Source: Akkermansia muciniphila (GTDB lineage: Bacteria; Verrucomicrobiota; Verrucomicrobiia; Limisphaerales; UBA9464). From it: a stretch of DNA of 10,213 nucleotides. The translations under genes and the position numbers were made by a program. The stretch covers positions 1-10,213 of the forward strand of contig CAMCFL010000067.1 in NCBI GenBank assembly GCA_945873715.1, in the 5' to 3' direction. Positions within the stretch are counted from its first letter, which is position 1, and each line of letters opens with the position of its first letter. This document shows positions 1 to 7,248 of this stretch, one piece after another. A model generated the notes under the pieces. The model saw nothing but the letters and a program-made list of their open reading frames with translations, ran no database searches and was not told where the DNA came from.

Positions 1-284
1 AATCCGGGAAGTTCCCGGTCCGCGATTCCTCGGATGGCCTCCGGAGTCACGTCACGGCGTCCGACACCGGTGCCGCCGGTGGTCAGCACCAACTGGGCTC
101 CACGATTGGCACACTGGCGGACGGCGCGTTGGATGGCGGTCTGGTCGTCCGGCACCAGTTCCTCGGCGACGACCTGCCAACCGTATCCGGCCGACGCCTG
201 TTTCAAGGCCGGCCCGCCCAGGTCTTCATACACCCCTTGCGACGCCCGGTCCGAGATCGTGACGATACCCACTTGGATCAGCAT
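1..284 (-). CDS. mog: Molybdopterin adenylyltransferase, MogA/MoaB family (partial, C-terminus outside window)
   Basis: The 94 visible residues are the N-terminal half of a MogA/MoaB-type protein; family members usually run to about 160-195 residues. The family adenylylates molybdopterin in the cytoplasm before molybdenum is inserted. The protein opens with a strand and the family pattern VTISDRASQGVYEDLGGP (residues 8-25). It continues with VPDD (44-47) and ends with the signature TTGGTGVGRRDVTPEA (68-83), where GGTG (70-73) and RD (77-78) belong to the molybdopterin-binding/catalytic site. The start is the ATG whose first base is 284; no convincing Shine-Dalgarno sequence precedes it. The gene is divergent from the Clp-like operon across a 230-base gap. 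Whether it is MogA (adenylyltransferase) or a MoaB paralogue cannot be decided from half the protein. Family assignment is firm. Confidence 0.93.
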   Translation of the reverse strand, partial: MLIQVGIVTISDRASQGVYEDLGGPALKQASAGYGWQVVAEELVPDDQTAIQRAVRQCANRGAQLVLTTGGTGVGRRDVTPEAIRGIADRELPG

Positions 285-302
285 GCAGGGGACGCTAGCA
301 AG

Positions 303-315
303 CCGGTCGGACCGG
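303..315. promoter_or_regulatory. Short palindrome upstream of mog, possible operator
   Basis: Six-base arms CCGGTC and GACCGG flank a single G, giving a perfect hyphenated palindrome. It lies about 20 bases upstream of the mog start codon, where a repressor or activator could bind. In DNA this rich in G and C, a 13-base palindrome can arise by chance, and I see no clear -35/-10 pair around it. It is recorded as a candidate only. Confidence 0.2.
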
Positions 316-369
316 GTGGAGCGCCAAACGAAGGAACCCTTCCTGCTGGGGGCCTCTTGGGTAGGTGGT

Positions 370-442
370 CCCGGATGTAGGCCCGCTGCCCTCAGCGGGC
401 GTTGCCTCGCCGCCGCCCCAGGGCAGGCGGCCTACATCCGGG
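370..442. repeat. Nested inverted repeat resembling a REPIN/REP element
   Basis: The outer arms (370-392 and 420-442) match at 21 of 23 positions; the outermost 14 bases, CCCGGATGTAGGCC and its complement, match perfectly. Inside the left half is a second, perfect hairpin: GCCCGCTG (381-388), loop CCCT, CAGCGGGC (393-400). The right half can fold separately through GCCGCC (409-414) and GGCGGC (426-431). The segment can therefore form one long hairpin or two adjacent small ones in inverted orientation, which is the layout of a REPIN made of two REP units. It is intergenic and lies 73 bases before the first Clp-like gene. It has no T-tract, so it does not look like an intrinsic terminator. The structure is seen directly; membership of a dispersed family is inferred, because only one copy is in the window. 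Confidence 0.6.
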
Positions 443-514
443 ACAAACTCAAGCTGCACCCTGTCCTGTCCTTCGTTCTGAAGCTGGTGCACCTTTCGCG
501 AATCGGTCCTGTCC

Positions 515-3500
515 ATGCCGCCCGAGTCCTTTCATCTCCAGTGCCTGACGCGTGTCCTTGGTGACGACATCGAGTTGTCCGAGGCCATCGCCCTGCCTGA
601 AGTGGCGGCGCTGGAGGACGGGGCCCGTCCGGAGAAGCCCACCTTGTCCGCCAAGGCCCGGATGCTGCTCGAGGACATCACCCTCTCGCCCACGGTCTCG
701 CTTCATCGCCGTCGGATGGCGGCCAGCATCGAGGTCGACTCGCTGGAGATGACCTTCACGCCTCCCAAGCGAAGCCCCGACTGGATGCAACCGGTGCAGG
801 TGACCGTGCATTTCGCCCGGTGGTCCGAGAGCGACCGTCATCAGGCCTACGTCCCGGCGTTGGGAGCCCATGTCTTTGCCGGGAAAGCCAGCCAACTCCG
901 GGAACACGTCCAGGAACACGTTCGACTCATCCTCGCCGGCGAAGGGCAACCGCTTTCCCTCAAGCGCCTGGCGGAGTTGGGTCGGGTCCGGTCAATCCGG
1001 CTCGAAAAGCTGGAGGTCGAGGTGCAACGGAAGACCCCGCGTCAGTTGGCGGAAGCGGGAGACTCCACCGAGGACAAGCCCAACCCGCTGGAACAGTTGG
1101 CGGAAGAGTTGCCTCCGCTCGTCGGGGCGACGGTCCCTGCCGCGTCGAAGGGCTCGCGCTCGAACCTGGTCGGCAGCGAAATCGCCTACGAACTCGACGA
1201 CGAACTGCTGCGGTTGGTGGAGGCGCTGTCGGGCTCCCATCGACGGAGCGTCCTGATCGTGGCTCCCCCGGGCAGCGGCAAGACCGCATTGATTCGCGAA
1301 CTGGCCCGGCGCCGCGGCGACCTGGGTTTCGCACACACCGCCTTCTGGACCACCAGCGCGGCCCGGCTGATGTCAGGGCCGGTGGGCTTCGGCATGTGGC
1401 AGGAGCGATGTCAGGACCTGTGCCGGGAAGTGGCCCGGCTCCGGGGTATTCTGCACCTCGGCAACCTTTCCGAACTGGTGGAGGTCGGAAAGGTCACGCG
1501 CGATGGGCAAAGCGTCGGGGGATTCCTTCGTCCGTGGATCGCCCGCGGCGAGATCTTTGCCCTGGCCGAGGCCACGCCGGACCAACTGGCGTCGATCGAA
1601 CGGCAGGAACCGAACCTGCTCGCCGCCTTTCAGGTCTGGCACCTGACCGAGCGTTCTCCGGTCCAGACGCGGATCATCCTCGACCGGACGCTCGCGGCCG
1701 CCCCAGGAAAAGCCAGTGGCGATGCCGCGCCCACGGTGGCGGCCCTCGACCGACTCCACCAACTCCACCTCCGTTACGCCACCTATTCGGCCAACCCGGG
1801 ACGTCCGCTGCGTTTCCTGCGAAACCTGCTGGCGGATCGGTTCCCCGAAAAATCGCTGACGGAGGCGATGGTCCTTTCGGCCTTCTCCCGCGAAACCGGT
1901 CTGCCGGCAGTCCTGTTGGATGACGACGTGCCACTGGACCTGGACCAGACCCAGCAGTGGTACTCTCGCCGGGTCATCGGTCAACCGGCCGCCGTCGGCC
2001 GGATGCTGGATCTGCTGGCGATGGTCAAGGCGCGGCTGGCTCGTCCCCGGAAGCCGCTCGCTTCCTTCCTTTTCATCGGTCCCACCGGGACGGGCAAGAC
2101 CGAGATGGCCAAGGCCACCGCCGAGTTCCTCTTCGGCGATACCGCCCGGATGGTCCGCTTCGACCTCAACGAATTCGCCGACCCGCTCTCGGTCCAGCGA
2201 CTGATCGGCGGGCCTGCCGTCGGAGGTGCGGAAGGACTGCTGACCGCCCGGGTCCGGGAACAGCCCTTCAGCGTCATCCTGCTCGACGAATTCGAGAAGG
2301 CCGACCCGTCCTTCTTCGATCTGCTGCTCCAGATCCTCGGCGACGGACGGCTCACCGACGGGGCCGGACGCGTTGCCGACTTCTGCAACAGCGTCGTCAT
2401 CATGACCTCCAATCTCGGGGCCCAGGGCTTCCATACCGGCCCGGTCGGATTCCGGTTGGGGTCGTCCCGCCGCGCCGAGGCAGGCGACCACTTTGCCGGA
2501 GCCGTGCGCCGGTTCCTGCGCCCCGAGATCTTCAATCGGATCGATGCCATTGTCCCCTTCCTGCCCCTGGAGTCCGACGTCGTCCTCCAGATCGCCCACC
2601 GACACCTGGAAGAGATCCGGCAGCGCGACGGCTTGCGCTTCCGGCCGGTGGAACTGGTGATCCACCCCGACGTCGCACGCCATCTCGCCGAGGAGGGATC
2701 TGACGTCCGATACGGTGCCCGCCCTCTCCGGCGGGCGATCGGGCGCCGACTGCTGGTGCCGTTGGCGGAGGCCCTCAACGCCTATCCCCAGAACATCCCC
2801 CTCCACGCGGAAATTGGCTGGGACGATGGCAAGCCCTCGATCCACGTCCGGCCCAGCCGGAAGCCCGACAGCAACCCGTCCATGGTACCCGCATCCCGCG
2901 CACGCCGCACGCGCCGGGAGACGTCGGAGGCAGTGCCGACCGGATCGCCGGCGGGAGTCCTGGCAGAGCGGATCGTCGAGTTGCGACGGCAGGTGGACCG
3001 GTTGGGATCCAGCACGGCGGCCTCGCAGATCGACGATGAGATCGCCTTGCTGGAGGCGGCCGAACGCCGCACTTCCGGCAAGCACCACGACCCCGACCGC
3101 CGCGCGCGACTGGAGCGGCTGCGAGCCTGCCGGGCGGAGTGTGCCGGGTTGGAGACCCAGTGCCGCGGACTGGAGGACGACGCGCTCCTTCCCCTGTACC
3201 AACGTCGTGCGTTTGAGACGGCGGTGCTGGAGGAGCAACTCGACCTGCTGAAGGCCACCCGCCGGACCGTGATGCACGACCTGTTCAAGACCCACCTCAC
3301 GACCTCCGAAGAGATCGTCCTCGTCGTCTATGCGGAACCGCGGGAGTTCGTCGCGACGATGGCGGGGGCCTACCATCGGCTGGCTTCGCGGCTGGGCCGG
3401 GTGGTGGGAATGGAGTTCCTCATGGCCGGTCCCCCGGGGAAGAAGGGAACCGTCCATCTCAAGCGCGAACGATCCGCCGATCCAGGTCGTTGGCCGGACT

Positions 3501-3868
3501 CACTTCCGCCCGGCACCTGGGGAGTGGCGATGCAACTCACGGGCGATCTCTTCCAACCCCGGTTCGTGGGTGAGGACGGTCTCCACGTGTTCCGCGATGG
3601 ACGCGAGGAGCAACAGGTCTGGGTCCAGACCACGGGAGAGGGAATGGATGCCGTGAAACTGCCTGAACGCATCGAGCAACCCGGCCGGATCAAGACTCTC
3701 GCAGGAGAATTGCGGCGACTGTATCAGTGGTCGAAGGAGACGGTCCGGGATGCACAACTGGGCGAGCGCCCCTGCACCGAGGCGGGCTGGGAACAGGCGA
3801 TGTCGGTGCTGGTGGAGGAACGACTGGATCGACAGGTCACCGCAGCCACCGCCCAGGCCGAGACATGA
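515..3868 (+). CDS. Clp/Hsp100-like double AAA+ ATPase with degenerate D1 and release-factor-like C-terminal extension (paralogue 1)
   Basis: This 1117-residue protein has four parts. Residues 1-220 are a family-specific N-region with a HicB-like stretch near 93-140. D1 spans about 221-470. D2 spans about 471-780. The rest is a long C-terminal extension. D1 keeps Walker A (APPGSGKT, 250-257), but the Walker B acidic pair is replaced by G316-N317 (ILHLGN) and the arginine fingers by LLAAF (368-372), so D1 should not hydrolyse ATP. D2 is complete: Walker A GPTGTGKT (522-529), Walker B VILLDE (587-592), sensor 1 TSN (631-633), arginine finger FNR (673-675), sensor 2 GAR (734-736). Its pore loop lacks the aromatic GYVG. 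VGF (644-646) sits at the ClpP-loop position. There is no ClpB middle domain. The extension is a basic linker (782-812), a helical hairpin (815-920) and a PCRF-like region (930-1045) without GGQ. The 515 ATG is the first start after the in-frame stop at 479-481; no Shine-Dalgarno sequence is seen. Its substrate is unknown. Confidence 0.9.
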   Translation: MPPESFHLQCLTRVLGDDIELSEAIALPEVAALEDGARPEKPTLSAKARMLLEDITLSPTVSLHRRRMAASIEVDSLEMTFTPPKRSPDWMQPVQVTVHFARWSESDRHQAYVPALGAHVFAGKASQLREHVQEHVRLILAGEGQPLSLKRLAELGRVRSIRLEKLEVEVQRKTPRQLAEAGDSTEDKPNPLEQLAEELPPLVGATVPAASKGSRSNLVGSEIAYELDDELLRLVEALSGSHRRSVLIVAPPGSGKTALIRELARRRGDLGFAHTAFWTTSAARLMSGPVGFGMWQERCQDLCREVARLRGILHLGNLSELVEVGKVTRDGQSVGGFLRPWIARGEIFALAEATPDQLASIERQEPNLLAAFQVWHLTERSPVQTRIILDRTLAAAPGKASGDAAPTVAALDRLHQLHLRYATYSANPGRPLRFLRNLLADRFPEKSLTEAMVLSAFSRETGLPAVLLDDDVPLDLDQTQQWYSRRVIGQPAAVGRMLDLLAMVKARLARPRKPLASFLFIGPTGTGKTEMAKATAEFLFGDTARMVRFDLNEFADPLSVQRLIGGPAVGGAEGLLTARVREQPFSVILLDEFEKADPSFFDLLLQILGDGRLTDGAGRVADFCNSVVIMTSNLGAQGFHTGPVGFRLGSSRRAEAGDHFAGAVRRFLRPEIFNRIDAIVPFLPLESDVVLQIAHRHLEEIRQRDGLRFRPVELVIHPDVARHLAEEGSDVRYGARPLRRAIGRRLLVPLAEALNAYPQNIPLHAEIGWDDGKPSIHVRPSRKPDSNPSMVPASRARRTRRETSEAVPTGSPAGVLAERIVELRRQVDRLGSSTAASQIDDEIALLEAAERRTSGKHHDPDRRARLERLRACRAECAGLETQCRGLEDDALLPLYQRRAFETAVLEEQLDLLKATRRTVMHDLFKTHLTTSEEIVLVVYAEPREFVATMAGAYHRLASRLGRVVGMEFLMAGPPGKKGTVHLKRERSADPGRWPDSLPPGTWGVAMQLTGDLFQPRFVGEDGLHVFRDGREEQQVWVQTTGEGMDAVKLPERIEQPGRIKTLAGELRRLYQWSKETVRDAQLGERPCTEAGWEQAMSVLVEERLDRQVTAATAQAET
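3865..3868 (+). promoter_or_regulatory. ATGA start/stop overlap between paralogues 1 and 2
   Basis: The stop codon of the first Clp-like gene (TGA, 3866-3868) overlaps the start codon of the second (ATG, 3865-3867). This arrangement usually means translational coupling, with the second protein made by ribosomes finishing the first. It supports stoichiometric production of the two paralogues. The second start has no strong Shine-Dalgarno sequence of its own, which fits re-initiation. Confidence 0.8.
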
Positions 3869-6800
3869 CGTTCAACATCCCCATCTTTGTCGAGGAACGG
3901 GGCAACGGCGCGAACCGGCCGCCGACGTTCATCGTTCGCCCCCTGTTCGAGATCGAGCCCTCGCAGCGTGCGGAAAAGTTGAGTCGCGCCCTCGCCCGTC
4001 TTTCGAATGACCTGCAGAGCCTGCTGCTGCAACTGGGTCAGGAACCGCGGCACGAGGAACTCGCCCGCTGGACCTTCCAACCCGCGCTGGAGGAAGCCAC
4101 CCTGGACCTGCGGCTGGAACTCGACTCCGGTTCCCAACGGCATCGATTCTTCCTGGTCGGTCATGCCGCCCTCGGCCGCAAACTCTGGTTCACGCCCACC
4201 CTGCCCACGCTCCGCTTTGAGGTCCTTCCTGGACAGGACCTGGCCGAACGGGCCACCGAAGTCCTGACCCGCCAGTTCCGGCAGTTGGAGCGCACCGAGT
4301 TCCTCGATGTCACCGAGCATGTGCTGGTCGGGAAGGGGCGGTTGACGGTCCTTCCGGTGACGATCCAGCCAGCGGCCCTTGCCCGGAAGGCCACCAAGCC
4401 CACCCTCGCCCTGCTCTTCGGTGAAGAGGAGAAGATCGACGGCGAGCGCGAACTCCGCCGCGTCGGTCGCTCCCTTCAGGCCCTGTACCCGGACGATCTC
4501 CAGCGCGCCGTCGGAATGACGCGGGAACTGGAGGAACTGGCCCATCTGCTGGCCGCCGCCGACCGCCGGCCGGTGGTGTTGGTGGGACCACGCAAGGTGG
4601 GCAAGACCACGCTGCTCCACGAACTGACCTGGCAGACGATGGCCCGCAAAAAGGAACGGTACGCCGGCGGGCACGAAATCTGGTTGGTGTCCCCCATGCG
4701 CCTCATCAGCGGCATGAGTCACCTGGGCGAATGGGAGAGCCGCGTGACCGCCATCCTCGATCACGCCTCGCGCAAGGATCGGGTGCTCTACTTCGACGAT
4801 CTGCTGGGGTTGTTCAGCGCCGGCCAGAGCAACGCCTCCGATCTCAGCGTGGCCCACGTCCTCAAACCCGCGCTGGCACGTCGCGGCGTCCGGGTGATCG
4901 CCGAGGCAACCCCGGAGGCCTGGCGCCTGCTGCGCGAACGGGATCGCGGGTTCGCCGACCTGTTCCACGTCATCCCGCTCGCCGAACCCGCAGAAGCCGA
5001 CACGCTCCGGGTGCTCGTCGATGTGGTCCGCCGCCTGGAGGCGGAACATCGTTGCCGCTTTGATCTGGAAGTGGTTCCCGCCACCTATGAACTCCACCGG
5101 CGGCACGCGGGGGATGCCGCCTTCCCGGGGAAGGCGGCAGGCTTCCTCGGTCGGCTCGCCCTGCGCCACACGGGCTCTCGGATCACCCGCGACATCGTCC
5201 TGGAGGAATTCCAGCGGATCAGCGGCCTGAAGACCGCGCTGATCGACGATCGTCTGCCACTCGACCGCGCTACCTTGGTCGGGCAACTCCGGACGCAGGT
5301 CCTCGGACAGGAGCCCGTGCTCGATGCCTTCGCCGACATCCTGGTCTCGTTGAAGGCCCGGTTGAACGACCCGCGTCGCCCCCTCGGCACCCTCCTGCTC
5401 CTCGGCCCCACCGGCGTCGGCAAGACCGAATCCGCGAAGGCCCTGGCCCGGCTGCTCTTCGGCAGTGACGAACGCCTGGTGCGCCTCGACATGAATGAGT
5501 TCGTCGATGGTGCCAGCACCGCCCGACTCACCGGCACCCTGCAGGATCCCGAGGGTCTCCTCACCAGCGCCATCCGACGCCAGCCCTTCAGCGTGGTCCT
5601 GCTGGATGAATTCGAGAAGGCCGCACCCGAGGTTTCAGACCTGCTTCTCGCCGTCCTCGACGAAGGCCGACTCACCGATTCGCTCGGGCGGGTGGCCGAC
5701 TTCACCCAATCGGTCATCCTGCTCACCTCCAATCTGGGCGCGAGGGAAGCTCGGTCGAATCTGGGTTTCCGGGCCGGCGCGCACGCCGTCGACGAAGACG
5801 CCGCCTACCTCCGGGCAGCCGAGCAATTCTTCCGACCGGAATTCTTCAACCGCCTCGATCGCGTCATCCCGTTCCGCAGCCTCGACCGGACGCAACTGGA
5901 GGGCATCGCCCGCCGTCTCATCGGCCAGGTCCTTTCTCGGGAGGGACTGCGCCGGCGTCGCTGCCTGCTGCACACATCGACGGCTGCCTTCGACCGGTTG
6001 GTCAGCCTCGGACACCACCCGCAACTCGGAGCCCGCGCCCTCAAGCGGGTGGTGGAACGCGAACTCACCCAACCGCTGGCAGCACGCCTGGCGAGTACCA
6101 CGGTTTCGGTTCCGATGGTGGCCCTCCTCGATGCGACCGGCAGCGGGTTCGAACTGCGGACGCGAACGGTCGAACTGAGGACGCGGGAAGTGGACTGGCT
6201 CACCGCCGTCACCGCGCTGACGTCCGGATCCAGTCCCTGTCCGACCACGGTCATCGACGCCATCCACGAGGCCCTCGACCGCATCCGTTCGCATCTGGAA
6301 TCCGAGGCTCCGTCGGGGCCGATCGAGCTGGGTTCGATTCCGCGCGCGCACGCCCGCTATTTCCTGTGCCGGGAACGGATGGCCCGGATGGAAGAATGGC
6401 TGGAGGCACTCGAAGAGGAACCGGATCGGCGACGCTCCAAGCCCACGATCCACCGGCGTCCCACTTCCAAATCGAGCAAGGTCGTCCCGCACTCGGCCGG
6501 CTCCAGCCGATCGATCCTGGCGCGTCAACGTGCGGCAGCGTCGCTGGAGGCCGATCTCGCCGACCTCTCCGATCGGGATCCCCTGACCGAGAATCGGGCG
6601 GTCAGCCCGTTGATGGGGGTGACCCGGGAACTGGCGATCCTCGAAGCCTTGGCCGCCGGTCGTCCCGACCATCAGGTGGCCATCGTCCGCTGGCAGGCCG
6701 TTGACCGCGCGGACAAGCCCTACTCCGACCTCCTGGCGACGCTGCTCTGCGGACGGCTCGCCAACATGGCCGGGATCGGGGTCGAAGAACTTCAGTCGCT

Positions 6801-7245
6801 GCCGCCCGGATCCGGTGAGATGCGATTCCAACTGATCCAGGGGATCAATCTGATGCGCCTGCTGCCCGCCGGCGCCCATCTCGTCCTGCTCGAACAGGCA
6901 GATTCCTCGATCGCCTTCGTCCGCTTCGACATCACCCTGGTCGAATCGGCGGCCTCCGGACGCCACCTCGCCGCAAGGCTCCAGAAGGAAGGCACGGGCT
7001 TCGATCTCGATTCGATGGGGCCGGTGATGTTCCAGGGCAGCCAACTCCGGGACGATCACGGTCTGGAAGTCATTCCCCACCTCTCGGATCTCCGTTCCGG
7101 AGCCACCTTGGCAAGTTGGCCAGGCGCTGCGGAGGGTCCTTCGTCGTTGTTCCTGTCTGCCCTTCCCCTGCCCCGGAACGTCGAACTCGCCCTCGCCAAT
7201 GCCCTCGCCGCGCAGCCGGATTCCGCCGTCCGCGCCTCGTCCTGA
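3865..7245 (+). CDS. Clp/Hsp100-like double AAA+ ATPase with degenerate D1 and release-factor-like C-terminal extension (paralogue 2)
   Basis: This 1126-residue protein is built like paralogue 1. The beta-rich N-region (1-215) has a HicB-like stretch at about 92-141. D1 (about 216-460) has Walker A GPRKVGKT (241-248), a conservative Walker B VLYFDD (307-312, Asp in place of the catalytic Glu), and no arginine fingers (DRGFADLF, 360-367). D1 is thus the least damaged of the three but still probably impaired. D2 is catalytically complete: GPTGVGKT (514-521), VVLLDE (577-582), TSN (621-623), FNR (661-663), GAR (722-724). Its pore loop (554-570) is about five residues shorter than in ClpA and has no aromatic residue. 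LGF (633-635) occupies the ClpP-loop position. After D2 come a helical stretch (about 790-850), a basic linker (852-884), a second helical part and a PCRF-like region (about 915-1030). The frame is open upstream to 3727, but the 46 extra residues are low-complexity and lie inside the upstream gene, so the ATG in the ATGA overlap is preferred. Confidence 0.9.
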   Translation: MTFNIPIFVEERGNGANRPPTFIVRPLFEIEPSQRAEKLSRALARLSNDLQSLLLQLGQEPRHEELARWTFQPALEEATLDLRLELDSGSQRHRFFLVGHAALGRKLWFTPTLPTLRFEVLPGQDLAERATEVLTRQFRQLERTEFLDVTEHVLVGKGRLTVLPVTIQPAALARKATKPTLALLFGEEEKIDGERELRRVGRSLQALYPDDLQRAVGMTRELEELAHLLAAADRRPVVLVGPRKVGKTTLLHELTWQTMARKKERYAGGHEIWLVSPMRLISGMSHLGEWESRVTAILDHASRKDRVLYFDDLLGLFSAGQSNASDLSVAHVLKPALARRGVRVIAEATPEAWRLLRERDRGFADLFHVIPLAEPAEADTLRVLVDVVRRLEAEHRCRFDLEVVPATYELHRRHAGDAAFPGKAAGFLGRLALRHTGSRITRDIVLEEFQRISGLKTALIDDRLPLDRATLVGQLRTQVLGQEPVLDAFADILVSLKARLNDPRRPLGTLLLLGPTGVGKTESAKALARLLFGSDERLVRLDMNEFVDGASTARLTGTLQDPEGLLTSAIRRQPFSVVLLDEFEKAAPEVSDLLLAVLDEGRLTDSLGRVADFTQSVILLTSNLGAREARSNLGFRAGAHAVDEDAAYLRAAEQFFRPEFFNRLDRVIPFRSLDRTQLEGIARRLIGQVLSREGLRRRRCLLHTSTAAFDRLVSLGHHPQLGARALKRVVERELTQPLAARLASTTVSVPMVALLDATGSGFELRTRTVELRTREVDWLTAVTALTSGSSPCPTTVIDAIHEALDRIRSHLESEAPSGPIELGSIPRAHARYFLCRERMARMEEWLEALEEEPDRRRSKPTIHRRPTSKSSKVVPHSAGSSRSILARQRAAASLEADLADLSDRDPLTENRAVSPLMGVTRELAILEALAAGRPDHQVAIVRWQAVDRADKPYSDLLATLLCGRLANMAGIGVEELQSLPPGSGEMRFQLIQGINLMRLLPAGAHLVLLEQADSSIAFVRFDITLVESAASGRHLAARLQKEGTGFDLDSMGPVMFQGSQLRDDHGLEVIPHLSDLRSGATLASWPGAAEGPSSLFLSALPLPRNVELALANALAAQPDSAVRASS

Positions 7246-7248
7246 CCG

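Noticed and set aside
329..345. Small AGGAA-CCC-TTCCT hairpin upstream of mog.
   Set aside because: A 5-base stem with a 3-base loop is expected by chance and lacks any supporting context.
370..442. Intrinsic transcription terminator.
   Set aside because: There is a strong stem but no T-tract on either strand, and the flanking genes are divergent, so no gene ends here.
34..564. Forward open frame across the left intergenic region.
   Set aside because: It lies antisense to the clear mog coding sequence, runs through the hairpin element and overlaps the start of the first Clp-like gene. The translation looks like non-coding sequence.
3727..3864. Upstream extension of paralogue 2 by 46 residues to an earlier ATG.
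   Set aside because: The extra residues are Gly/Thr/Arg-rich without motifs and lie fully within the preceding gene in another frame. The ATGA overlap at 3865 is a typical coupled start.
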